Below the pieces are notes generated by a model. That model was not told the origin of the DNA, did not search any database, and saw only the letters and a list, made by a program, of their open reading frames with translations. DNA of 64,000 nt from Rubellimicrobium rubrum (GTDB lineage: Bacteria > Pseudomonadota > Alphaproteobacteria > Rhodobacterales > Rhodobacteraceae): positions 61,380 through 125,379 of the forward strand of contig NZ_VDFU01000013.1 of assembly GCF_006152115.1 (NCBI RefSeq), given 5' to 3'. This document shows positions 1-9,149 of this stretch, one piece after another (position 1 is the first letter of the stretch; every line of letters begins with the position of its first letter). A program made the position numbers and the translations under genes.

Positions 1-237
1 CGTGCGGATCTTCCAGCAACTGAACACCCGCCCATGCAGACCCACACGTTGATGGCCATAGAACGCGCTGCCCCCGCCCAACCGGACCAGCCCGGCCAGC
101 AGCAGGACGACAAGCACCCAGACCGGCGCGAAAGCCAAGATCAGGGCCAGATCAAGGGCCCTCTTTCCGTAGCAACGATAGAACCCATTGTATCCACCCT
201 CTTGGGGATCATTGGCAAAACGGTCGACAGACGACAC
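1..237 (-). CDS. Bacterial sugar transferase (priming glycosyltransferase), N-terminal part, cut by window edge
   Basis: Seventy-nine codons of a gene running off the left edge. The translation has the start of the WcaJ/ExoY/PssA family of polyisoprenyl-phosphate sugar-1-phosphate transferases: a basic stretch (YGKRALD), one hydrophobic segment of about 20 residues (about 25-45), then the conserved block with GGGSAFYGHQRVG and GRVFSCWKIRT. Members load the first sugar phosphate onto undecaprenyl phosphate at the inner membrane to begin an exopolysaccharide or glycan repeat unit. I chose a GTG start because a GGGAG ribosome-binding sequence lies 6 nt upstream; no in-frame ATG fits. The catalytic C-terminal half is outside the window, so whether the gene is intact cannot be judged. 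The family call is secure; the sugar is unknown. Confidence 0.85.
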   Translation of the reverse strand, partial: MSSVDRFANDPQEGGYNGFYRCYGKRALDLALILAFAPVWVLVVLLLAGLVRLGGGSAFYGHQRVGLHGRVFSCWKIRT

Positions 238-1905
238 GGACAGCTCCCAATATCAGGCACAAAACCAGGTGCACGGGATCAACAAGTGAACGCCAACATG
301 TTGCCACAATCATCTGGAGCAAACAAATGCACTTGACCAGCACTTGCCACCACACCGGGACGTTTACAACCGCTTTGACTAGAGTTGTCCGAAATTTTGG
401 GCATAATGCAGCTCATGGTTGCGCAAACTGCCGACTTTTCACGCACTTTCGCTTGGAACCCGCATTCCCTTAGGGCGAGCATTAATCGCCTCAGAGTTGA
501 ATGATCTACGAAGCCAAGCCGCAAGCGGTTCTCGCTGGAAACAACTCAGAGGCAATTGATTCATTGGTTCTACAATTGCCTTATTTAACCAGCTCTAGGT
601 TAATTTTATGCCACTTTCATGACAGGATTTTGAAAGTGAGCAATAACAGGGCAGCCTGACCGATTCCTGAGTCCGACACGAAGGCCGAGATCAAGGACCT
701 GAGCCAAGGGCGCGGGCCGAGGCTTCGTCTCGCCGCCCGCTTGCAGAGCGGGCGCAAGCCGACGCTGACTGTTCGGCAGGAGCTTTCCATGCTGCAGCAG
801 ACCAATGAGACGCTCGGCCACTCATCCATTGGGCTGGATGCAGACGGTACAAAGCGACGCGGGTCAGTCACTTCGACCCGCAGACAGCAACTGTGGCGTT
901 GACCCGTTTTGCAGCCATCTCTGACCAACGCAGCGTCGAGACCACGGCCAGACGGCAACACCATGGCCGGCTGATTTCCGCTACTTAAGCGATGAGGTTG
1001 TCGCCGTTCGTTAACTGAAGTTGACGTCTCGGGAGCACCAGCGCGACCCGTCTGCCGGCATGGTTGCCATATCTGACCAACTACAGCGCGGCAGCGCTGG
1101 GTGTTCATAGAAGACCTTCGTTGCGGTCGTTCATGGTCCGCGCTCGGAGAGACTCGGGCGAGAGCGCCACTCCCACTGGGCCGACGCCCAAGCCCGCATC
1201 GTTGACCCGGATGCGTTCGTCGATATGGGCTTGGAAGGCGAAAGCATCGGAGTTCCTGCCTCCGCAGAGGATGATGGCACTACGTCCTTGCGGGCTGATC
1301 TCGCCCATTCCAGCACCTTTCGCACCGAGGTTGGGCGCTCCATCAGCGCCAACGCCAAAGTCGGGAGGCGGCGGCGTCCAGCCTTTCGGCCGCAGCCCTG
1401 GCCAAGGCCGCGGTTCTGCTCCGGGATCCACATGGCTAAGGGACGGCATGACTGCCAATCAAGTCGTCTGGATGGCCTGATGATCAGCCCTGCTCTCAGC
1501 AATCCTGGAGAAGGCTGCCGCTGCACCGTTTGGCAGCCCAGTGGCAGCATTTCGCCCTCTGGACCACTCATACGAGTTTAGTTCAGCCCCCGACGGCGCA
1601 GCGTAGCCCCATCGGCTTGAAGCCGAGCGGGTCAGCCGGGGGGCCTCACCGCCGAAAGCTGTGGTGTGCGTGATAGTTGGAACCGATGGGCTGAGGTTCA
1701 GCCAACACTGGCCAGGACGCAGCAGGCTTGGTGAGCCGGGCCGGTCGCTGGGCGGGGTCGTCGGAAGCCCGTTCCTCAGTCGGTATCATCGTCCATCCCG
1801 AGGCATCCCCCCAATGTCGCGCGGGGGAGCTTCCGGGGGGTGGGACGGCCTGATGGAAGACGCGGCTCCAAGAGCCGCGCCTTCCCGTGCCGTCGGGTTG
1901 CTGGG
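238..1905. other. Gene-poor stretch, nothing recognised
   Basis: About 1.7 kb in which no reading frame on either strand shows a recognisable domain, a signal peptide or a convincing ribosome-binding site. Bases about 360-620 are clearly more A+T-rich than the surroundings and would hold the promoter of the sugar transferase gene. The rest may be decayed sequence. Confidence 0.5.
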
Positions 1906-2559
1906 TCAACCCCCAGCGGTTTCACCCGTAGCCGCGATGCCGTACTGGACCGCTGTGGCCTGATCGATCTCGCAGACCGCGGTGGGCATCGCCGCGTCGC
2001 CGCCTGCGGTGGCTTCTGTGCTGGCGTCAGCCGTCTCCGTCTGGGCCTCCATGGCCATGTCGGCGGCCACGCCGGCGCTGCCCGGCTCGGCGGCGCCAGT
2101 TGCGGCATCGGGTGCCATGCCGGCATCGGCGGTCGCGGCATCGGCCGTGCCCTCGGATACCGTGCCCTCGCTGGTCGCGGTCGTGGCGGCCCCCGCCCCG
2201 ACAGCCGCTTCGGTCGTGGGCTCGGTCGACGCCGTGTCGGAACCGGCATCAGCCGCCGCCGCGGCATCGGCCGGGGCAGCACCGCCTGCCGCGGCATCAG
2301 TCGTCGCGCCATCGGCACTGGGATCGGCGGCCACCATGTCGGCGCCCTTGGCATCGCTGTTCATCATGCCTGCGGCCTCAACCACCGCGGCCGCGTCCAT
2401 GCCGCAGGCTTCGGCCGCCAGCGCCACCGGAACCTGCACCATGGAGCCGCCGACGTTCACCATGACCAAGCCATCGGTCATCGTTTCCTGGGCCAGCGAT
2501 GCTCCGGACGACGCGATCAGGGCCGCCGCAGACACGGCGGCGAGAGTGCGGATACGCAT
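1906..2559 (-). CDS. Secreted Ala/Thr-rich low-complexity protein
   Basis: A 217-residue protein with a clear Sec signal peptide (positive MRIRT, hydrophobic Ala-rich core, cleavage probably after SLA at about residue 24). The mature part starts with a short hydrophobic block ending in EACGMDAAAV, continues for about 130 residues almost entirely of Ala, Gly, Thr, Asp and Glu, and ends with a second short block, CEIDQATAVQYGI. Each end block holds one cysteine, so a disulphide joining the ends is conceivable. The start is fixed by an AAGGGAGG sequence directly upstream of the ATG; the same frame stays open further upstream but that part lacks coding character. No function is known to me. It is probably exported to the periplasm or cell surface. 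Confidence 0.75.
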   Translation of the reverse strand: MRIRTLAAVSAAALIASSGASLAQETMTDGLVMVNVGGSMVQVPVALAAEACGMDAAAVVEAAGMMNSDAKGADMVAADPSADGATTDAAAGGAAPADAAAAADAGSDTASTEPTTEAAVGAGAATTATSEGTVSEGTADAATADAGMAPDAATGAAEPGSAGVAADMAMEAQTETADASTEATAGGDAAMPTAVCEIDQATAVQYGIAATGETAGG

Positions 2560-2810
2560 GAAAGTCCTCCCTTGAGTGAGCCGAGGTTCAGCCTTTGGCC
2601 ATGGCCCCGGCGCGGGAGTTGACCGATCCTCTCCCAAGGACTGGATCCCGCAGGGTTGGAACCGCCAAGCCGAGCGTCCGTTCCCCGGACCGCACAGAAA
2701 CCAGTCAGATCGGCGACGAGATGCCGCCCCGGGCACCCGCCGCTGCGGCTGCCTGTCAGGGAAGATCAGCGTCCTTCCCGAGACATGGACATGCCCCGGG
2801 AGGCTCGGAG

Positions 2811-4871
2811 CTAGGCGTTCGACGCAGACCCAAGCACCAACGCGACCGGCACCTCGGATCTGATACGCAGCCAGAGCAGAAGATCGCGTGAAGACAGCGT
2901 CTCGCGCAGAGCGATCCGGCAGTCTGCGCCGGGCGGAACGGCGTTCCCGTCCATCCACACCGAAGGGCTCTGGCTGCCACGCCAGTTCCGCACCACCAAG
3001 GCCAGGTTCACCAAGGGCGAGCCCCGGCTGGCTTCGACCCGCAGCGAAAGTTCGGCGATCCCGTCCCCACAGTCGAGAACGTAAGCCCGTTCCAGCGCCT
3101 CATACCGCCGGGACGTCACACCGGGGGTCTGGACGTCGAGGAGCGGCGGGTTGAGCCAGGAGCGGGCCATCGGCACGAGGTCGCGGGCGCGGTTTCGGGT
3201 CAGGCCGTGCAGGTGGACGCGGGTGCGCGAGGTGGGGGTCACAGCGTGGTCCGCCCATTCCAGACCCGACACCAGCGAGGCATGGGAGGCCCGGTCCGCT
3301 CCTTCGGCCCAGCGTCCGTCCGAGGGCAGCTCCGAGGTCGGCCAGTGGTTCCACCAGGGCAGGAGCTGGCCCGGCTGGATCTCGGCAGTGTAGGGCGGAA
3401 AGACGGGCCGGTCCGAACGCCTGAGATCGCGGGTGAGGCATGGCCCGTCCGGCACGACCACGAAGGGCCGCGTGTCGGATCGGATGTTGGTGAGCTGGAT
3501 GTTGCAGCGATCCGGTTTGTCGATGACCGGCGGCGGTCCGTCCGCCCAGGAATAGGTGTGCTCCTCGCCGGCCATGTTGGCCATGGTCAGCGCATCCGGG
3601 CCGATAACGTCATGCGGTGTCTGACCGGGACCGAGCACCAAGATCGACTCCTGGAATTCATGCGCTTCGAGCGGCTGGCTGGAATGCAGCGTCACGGCCC
3701 GCGTGCCGGTCCCGTCAGGGTAGATCGTGTAGATCTCGTCCGAGAAATCGGTCCATCCGGTCACCGGGTCCTTGCGAGGACGGACTCCCATGACGTCCAC
3801 CAGCGCGTAGCGCCAGTGGATCACGCAGCGGGCCTCGTTCGACTCGATGATCCGGACGTGGGAATAGGCGCAGTGCTTGTCCGACATGGGCTCGGCGCAG
3901 CCCGTGGCGCCGTTGCCCCAGGTTTCGTTGAACTCGTTGGTGTACCAGATCCCCTCGGCCGACACCCAGCAGGGGATGTAGTTGGTCCCCCGCCAGAACA
4001 CGAAGCGGAAGTCCTCGTCGTCGAAGCGAACCACCACGTCGGGATGGTCCCCTACCCGCCAGCGCCGGTCCCAGGCGTCGTAATACTCCAGGCGCGTGTA
4101 GAAGGCGCCGAACGTGCCTCGGCCTCCCGGGCCCACAGGAAGCTTGCGCGCCGGCAGCTTCGGCACGGGGCGCGCCGCGACAGCCACCTCCTGGGCTACG
4201 ACGTCGTCGCGTCGCGCGCCATCCCAGATCGTCACCTCGTCAAGCAGCGCATCGAGGTAGTTGGGAATGGCAAGGTGCGACGCGGGCCGGGTCGAACCCG
4301 TCCCCTTGAGGGGGGTCCGCGAACGGCCTATGACGACGGAGCCGTCCGGCGCAGGATGGAATGCGCCCGCATGGGCAATCTCGGCGACGACCACTCCGTC
4401 AAGCAGGAGGCGCAGACCCCGGTCCGCCTCGTAGGTTCCGGCCAGATGCGACCAGACCGAGAGGGCAAGGGGCTCGGGCGTGCGCAGGGTCACCATCGCC
4501 CCATCAAGCGCCACGGCGAACACCGCCCGTCCTGTCGAATCGAGGGACAGGTGAAACCCCTCCCCCTGACCCGGGGCCATGTCAACGAGCGGGGCAAGGT
4601 TCCAGGGCCACGCTCCCGGCGCGACCCAGGCCGTCACGGTGAACGAGCCCGAGGAAAGCGCCGGTCCGCTGGGCCGTTCCAGCCAGGTGGTGAAGCCGTC
4701 GAAGCGGAGCGCGAGGCCGCCCCCGACACCGGGCACGAACTCCTGCACGCCACCGACCTGATCGCTTGTCCAAGTCGCCCAGTCCTGGGCCGGGCCACAA
4801 AGGCCGCTGTCCCAACTCCAATGGTGGCGAAGGATCGCGTCGGGAAGCTCGGCATTGGCTTGGTTGTTCAT
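2811..4871 (-). CDS. LamG/concanavalin-A-like lectin domain protein
   Basis: A 686-residue protein. Residues about 15-215 look like a LamG (laminin-G-like jelly-roll) domain: HHWSWD, FDGFTTWLERP, FTVTAWVAPG, WSHLAGTYE, LLLDGVVVAE and LLDEVTIWDGAR follow the usual strand order of bacterial LamG_3 modules, which bind carbohydrate. The remaining about 450 residues are rich in Trp, Tyr and His (for example FVFWRGTNYIPCWV and WYTNEFNETWG) and look like a second beta-rich carbohydrate-related domain that I cannot name. There is no signal peptide from this start. It lies just downstream of an AGE-family epimerase on the same strand, so a shared role in using a carbohydrate is plausible. The upstream frame stays open to 5267, where an ATG overlaps the epimerase stop, but the extra 132 residues are Arg/Cys-rich and unlike protein, so the 4871 ATG is preferred. 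Confidence 0.7.
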   Translation of the reverse strand: MNNQANAELPDAILRHHWSWDSGLCGPAQDWATWTSDQVGGVQEFVPGVGGGLALRFDGFTTWLERPSGPALSSGSFTVTAWVAPGAWPWNLAPLVDMAPGQGEGFHLSLDSTGRAVFAVALDGAMVTLRTPEPLALSVWSHLAGTYEADRGLRLLLDGVVVAEIAHAGAFHPAPDGSVVIGRSRTPLKGTGSTRPASHLAIPNYLDALLDEVTIWDGARRDDVVAQEVAVAARPVPKLPARKLPVGPGGRGTFGAFYTRLEYYDAWDRRWRVGDHPDVVVRFDDEDFRFVFWRGTNYIPCWVSAEGIWYTNEFNETWGNGATGCAEPMSDKHCAYSHVRIIESNEARCVIHWRYALVDVMGVRPRKDPVTGWTDFSDEIYTIYPDGTGTRAVTLHSSQPLEAHEFQESILVLGPGQTPHDVIGPDALTMANMAGEEHTYSWADGPPPVIDKPDRCNIQLTNIRSDTRPFVVVPDGPCLTRDLRRSDRPVFPPYTAEIQPGQLLPWWNHWPTSELPSDGRWAEGADRASHASLVSGLEWADHAVTPTSRTRVHLHGLTRNRARDLVPMARSWLNPPLLDVQTPGVTSRRYEALERAYVLDCGDGIAELSLRVEASRGSPLVNLALVVRNWRGSQSPSVWMDGNAVPPGADCRIALRETLSSRDLLLWLRIRSEVPVALVLGSASNA

Positions 4872-5263
4872 GGAGGACCGTTCAAGGGCAATGGTTGACG
4901 TCAGGTTGGGTGGGACGCTCCCACGAGCGATTGTCGGGATCCCGTTCGGACCGGTGCCATCCCCAGTCCTGGTCAGAGGTGGCAGCCTGGGCTGACGACG
5001 GCAAGCCCAAGGGGCCACGGGACGTGGCTCGACGCAACCACCAACCTCAATCCCCGACACCCGACATCGCGATCCCTGCTCCCACGGGGGTGCCAATCCA
5101 ATGGTGCATGCCTTCTCGAACGATGAGGCGGCAGAGGGCAGCTCGTCGCGCCCCTGGCCTTGGACTCTGCGGCCACAGGTTACGCCGGCGTGCGATGACG
5201 TGCCGGTCGAACCTCGACGGCACTCTGCTACCCGTAGGGAACCAGCCGGGGAACAGGGGTCGC
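4872..5263. other. Gap between the epimerase and LamG genes
   Basis: About 390 bp. The minus strand is open in the LamG frame throughout, with an ATGA overlap at the epimerase stop, but the encoded residues do not look like a domain. I see no hairpin or other signal, so this is either untranslated spacer or a poor N-terminal extension. Confidence 0.4.
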
Positions 5264-6544
5264 TCATCTACCCAGCAGGCTTCGCCCTCCATCCAGGAAG
5301 CCGCGCGTGATGCTGCCCGTCGGAGGCACGAGCGGGATGAGGCAGGCCTGCAAGGCGTGGTATAGGTCCGGCTTGCCGACAAAGACCCGCGACACCGGGC
5401 GCAGGTCGGGCCCAAGTTCGGGGAACCAGCCGCCGTGCTCGTGGTCGATGAGGCATCTGGCCGTGAAGTCCCAGACGCGGCGGTACCAAAGTTCGAAGCG
5501 CGGGTCCGGGTCGATGGCGGCCAGCGTCGCGGCTGCTCCGATCCCCTCGGCGCAAGGCCACCAGAAACGGTCGGACTGAGCGGGACGGTCATCCCAGTCG
5601 AGAGTATAGTAGAACCCGCCCTCGACCGGGTCCCAGCCGATTTCGACGGTGCGAAGGAACAGCGCCCTGGCGGCCTCGGGCAGCCAGTCGTGCTTTTGTC
5701 CGCCCAGTTGCCAAAGCTGGACAAGGAGCCGGCTCCATTCGAGCGCGTGACCGGGGGTCGTGCCGGCGGGCCGGAACATGGGATCGCCTTCATAGGCGCG
5801 GTCCACCTCCCAGGCGTCCGTGAAGTGCTCCGCCACGCGCCAGCCCTGGGCGCGGGCATGCCGGTCGATGATGAGGCCGGCGATACGCTCGGCCATGGTC
5901 AGCCAGCGCGTCTCGCCGGTGGCCTCGAAGGCGGCCATCAGCGCCTCGGTCAGGTGCATGTTCGAGTTCTGGCCTCGGTAATCGCCCAAGGGGTGCCAGT
6001 CCCGTCCGTACTCCTCGGTCGTGGCACCGGCCGCGTCGTCCCAGAAGCGGCCAAGGAGGATGCCGGTCGCATCGTCCAGCAGTCGACGCGCGTCAGGATG
6101 CCCGACAACGAGGGCCGACGACGCTGCGAGTATGACAAAGGCATGACCATAGGCCTGCTTGGTGCCATCGGTCGGGCCCGAATCGTCCACCTCCCAGACA
6201 TAGCCGCCCTCGCGCGGGTCGCGATGCGCCGTCCACAGGAAATCCATGCCGTGATCGACCATGCGGTCCGCCCCGGGCAGTCCAAGCTGGTGGGCTATGG
6301 CAAAGCAGTGGACCATCCGGGTGGTCTCGTGGAGCTTGCGCCGGGACCCGTTCGGACCGGCGTCGGACAAGGGTCGTCCGTCCTCGGCCAAGTTGAAGAA
6401 GCCGCCGCGGGGGTTCAGGGCGTTGCGCTGGAACAATGCGATGAGGCGCTCGGCTTCGGTCAGCAGCCAGCGCCGGTGCACCGGCCGGTCCACCAGCCGC
6501 ACCCCGTCCATCCCGATCCACGAGCCATCCTTGCTGGACTGCAT
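5264..6544 (-). CDS. AGE-family epimerase/isomerase
   Basis: A 426-residue protein with the (alpha/alpha)6-barrel signature of the N-acylglucosamine 2-epimerase superfamily, which includes YihS-type aldose-ketose isomerases and cellobiose or mannose 2-epimerases. Visible hallmarks are NPRGGFF, the RKLHETTRMVHCFAIAH helix with its active-site Arg and His, GQNSNMHLTEALMAAFEAT, PGHALEWSRLL and DHEHGGWFPEL, whose His residues are the catalytic acid/base positions in this family. Length fits the YihS-like members (about 400-420). The start has a GGAGG six bases upstream. The enzyme would be cytosolic and interconvert free sugars. The substrate cannot be told from sequence. The LamG-domain protein downstream is the likely operon partner. 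Confidence 0.85.
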   Translation of the reverse strand: MQSSKDGSWIGMDGVRLVDRPVHRRWLLTEAERLIALFQRNALNPRGGFFNLAEDGRPLSDAGPNGSRRKLHETTRMVHCFAIAHQLGLPGADRMVDHGMDFLWTAHRDPREGGYVWEVDDSGPTDGTKQAYGHAFVILAASSALVVGHPDARRLLDDATGILLGRFWDDAAGATTEEYGRDWHPLGDYRGQNSNMHLTEALMAAFEATGETRWLTMAERIAGLIIDRHARAQGWRVAEHFTDAWEVDRAYEGDPMFRPAGTTPGHALEWSRLLVQLWQLGGQKHDWLPEAARALFLRTVEIGWDPVEGGFYYTLDWDDRPAQSDRFWWPCAEGIGAAATLAAIDPDPRFELWYRRVWDFTARCLIDHEHGGWFPELGPDLRPVSRVFVGKPDLYHALQACLIPLVPPTGSITRGFLDGGRSLLGR

Positions 6545-7713
6545 CCTGCCCCTCCTTCGGTTCCGCGCTCCGGTGCAGCGGCGGGCTCGTGGTACCGAAC
6601 TCCGGGGTCGGCGGCCAGTCGCTTGGCAAAGCGCCGAGGTCCGGGATCGGGCAGCCTGAAATGTGTCGTCGATGACCAAACCCGTGTCGCGCGATGGTCG
6701 GTCGCCAGTTCCGCAGACAGTGCCTCCCAGTCAGTGAAGGACAGGGGCCCGCGCCGTGAAAGTGCCATAGTCATTCGGCCCTGCCTTGCAGATAGCGGCT
6801 AGAGGTCGCAATGCCGGTGAGGCAACGCACAGTCCGAGCGGCGCACAGGAGACCAGCGATGCCGCCGTGCTGCGGCAAGCAAGGCGGCCGCGGCTAATTC
6901 ATGCTTGGCGCGCCAGGAATGATCGCTCCGATCCACCGTTCCTCCCTTCAAGGCTGAGGGCAAGGCACCTCCATCCTCTTCGCGGACCTGGACAGGAACC
7001 TTGACGCCCAACTCCGAAGCCGGTCTCTGACAGCTCGACGCAGAGTCCGAGCCTTTTCTGACCCTTGGGCCACCTGTTCTCGCCGCTGCCCGACCGGAAC
7101 CCACGCAGGGCCCGATACCCGACCTGTTCGGCCATTTCCTGCCCAATCCTGATTTGGATGCCTAAGCTGGATTCGTGGCGACCTATGGCGGCGCCCGCTT
7201 GTCTGCCCTGCCTGACCGGGCGAAGCGCGGAGTTCTGATTCCTCATTCCACGACACGCCCGGCGATGGGGCTCACCGTGGCTCTCGATCCCGTGATGGAC
7301 ATTGTGGAAAGACTCAAAGGGCACGGCAGCGGCTGGCGCTTCACAACGATGCTGCGGCAGCGGCACCTTCAAGACCGCCGAAGGCGAACAGGTTCTTGCC
7401 TACGCACGATCCGTCACGGGCCTCTTCGTGACTCGCAGGCTCGCTGACATGGTGGGGCCTGAGGAAACCTGGCCGTTCCCTACGATGACCCGAGCAAGGT
7501 CAGCTGTCCGCCATGGTCTGCATGGTCGCCCCACGGGCATCCCGGAGCCTCATCACCGCCATCCAGGATCGATCGGACGACGTCCCTACCCTTCCAGAAC
7601 GCCTCCATCCCCTAGGCCCGATGACCTCCAAGCACAGCCCAACGGCCCAGGATCTCACGTGACGAGCGCCGCTACGCGCAGGGCATTGCGTTATGGCGGC
7701 GTCAGAATTCCAC
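6545..7713. other. Gene-poor stretch, nothing recognised
   Basis: About 1.2 kb without a recognisable gene. Several open frames of 70-180 codons exist on both strands, as expected at this G+C, but none has a domain signature, signal peptide or convincing ribosome-binding site. Confidence 0.45.
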
Positions 7714-8115
7714 CTAGGCTGGACGGCATGACGCATCCGAGAGGCCAAGGACGCCGGCCAGGGCCGCAGCGATCTCATGGGCCTGATAAGGCTTGGGCAG
7801 CACTGGCGCATTGGCGAGCAGGGGCGGAACCCTGTCGCGGGCATAACCCGTGACAAAGACCAGCGGCACGCCTCGCCGGGCCAGGATTTCGGCCGCCGGA
7901 TAGCTCATCTGGCCGTGGAGGTTGATGTCGAAAATCGCGGCATCGCAGTCGCTGACCCGAGCGAGTTCGCTCGCCTCCGCCAGTGTCGACCCGCACGCGG
8001 ACACCGTCATGCCAAGGTCGTCGACGATGTCCTCGAGTATCATTGTGATGATGGGCTCGTCTTCGATGATGAGCACCCTCTTGCCTGTCAGTCCGCCCAA
8101 GTCCCCGCCTCGCAC
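7714..8115 (-). CDS. Single-domain response regulator (CheY-like receiver)
   Basis: A stand-alone receiver domain of about 130 residues: the acidic pocket IIEDEP, phospho-acceptor Asp in AAIFDINL, the Thr of VFVTGY and the lysine of LPKPY are all present, so phosphorylation should be possible. No output domain follows. This form is common in alphaproteobacteria, where such regulators pair with HWE/HisKA_2 kinases or relay phosphate, but no kinase gene is nearby. The frame is open to 8349. The extra 78 residues show no domain, so I place the start at a GTG (8115) just before the receiver fold; an alternative TTG lies five codons further in. The C-terminus ends shortly after the last helix. Confidence 0.75.
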   Translation of the reverse strand: MRGGDLGGLTGKRVLIIEDEPIITMILEDIVDDLGMTVSACGSTLAEASELARVSDCDAAIFDINLHGQMSYPAAEILARRGVPLVFVTGYARDRVPPLLANAPVLPKPYQAHEIAAALAGVLGLSDASCRPA

Positions 8116-9149
8116 CTCATGGCCCGTTTGGGCCCTGCTCCCGTAGTCGCTTCCATCGCGCAGAGGCAACCCTGCCGAAATGAATTCGCTCTGATCAGAC
8201 CAGATAGGCCGGGGAACGGTTTGGCGAATGACAAGGATGACCTCAAGGCCCCAATGTTCATGCAGGGTGGCTAAAGGATCGTTCCATGCAGGATGAGCGC
8301 CGTTCGACGAACACGAGCTAATCGAGCGATGGTACGCGGAGGTCGACACCTGCTGGCGTCACCTCCCGAGCCTGCGAGAGTGATCGGATAGCTGGCGGGC
8401 CGGATCATGGCAGCCCACCGACCGCGATCAGGCGACGATGACGCGGAGGCCGGTGAACGCGAGGCCCGCATCGAGCATGGTGAACCGGACAGCCGTACCG
8501 ACGAGGGCGGAAGGGTGAGGAAACGAGGTTTATAGTAGTCTTCACAGAGTTGGCAAGTGGCTGTAAAGTCAGTCAGAAGTCGATCAGCGATGCGACCGGG
8601 GGCGCCGTTCTGGATACGGCCTTGACCCTGATTGCCGACAGGGCTGCGGGATGTCGGCCAGTTCGAAACCGGCTCGGTCGCGGAGGTCAGCAGGTAGGCA
8701 GTCGCTTGAACGTTCGGGAAGCGTTCGGAGCTGTTAATCGCGATGGTCCGCCACAAGGACGAGCGCACCAACCAGGCGGCCCGCTGGACCACGGAGGCCC
8801 GCAGCACGGGCGATCTCGTCGAAGGCCTTCTCGGCGACACGTTGGATCAGTAGCCAGAGGTCTACGCAATCGCTATGCTGCTCGACGCCGCCGCCGCCGC
8901 GGCCAAAGCGGTGCGGCCGTCGGCGATTGCCTTGTTCATGCCCTGCTGGGTGGGCTTTGAACTGAAGCTACGGTGAGGGTGATGGCCACGCCTTCCGGGC
9001 CGAATGTTTAGCAGCGAGGAGTGGACGCTCAACCTCGATGGCTGTCGGGCGCGCCGCCGTTTTCAACAACATGTGGCAGCAACATTGTTGACTGTTTCAG
9101 GTGGAATTCTTACTCGCTGCGAGCCCACGCCCGACGGACGCTCCCTGCC
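8116..9149. other. Gene-poor stretch, nothing recognised
   Basis: About 1 kb between the divergently placed receiver gene and the adenylation fusion gene. Neither strand has a convincing gene. A plus-strand stretch at about 8730-8975 reads like protein for some 75 codons but is broken by stops, so it may be a relic of unknown origin. Promoters of both flanking genes should lie here. Confidence 0.4.

Noticed and set aside
34..336. Plus-strand open frame of 100 codons at the left edge
   Set aside because: It lies antisense to the sugar transferase, whose translation has clear family motifs; the plus frame has none.
4872..5267. Longer start for the LamG protein overlapping the epimerase stop (ATGA)
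   Set aside because: The extra 132 residues are Arg/Cys/Gly-rich with no domain, and the LamG fold begins right after the 4871 ATG. The overlap is probably chance, though not excluded.
6460..6774. Minus-strand open frame overlapping the epimerase start
   Set aside because: It overlaps the epimerase by 85 bp in another frame, has no family and only a weak start signal.
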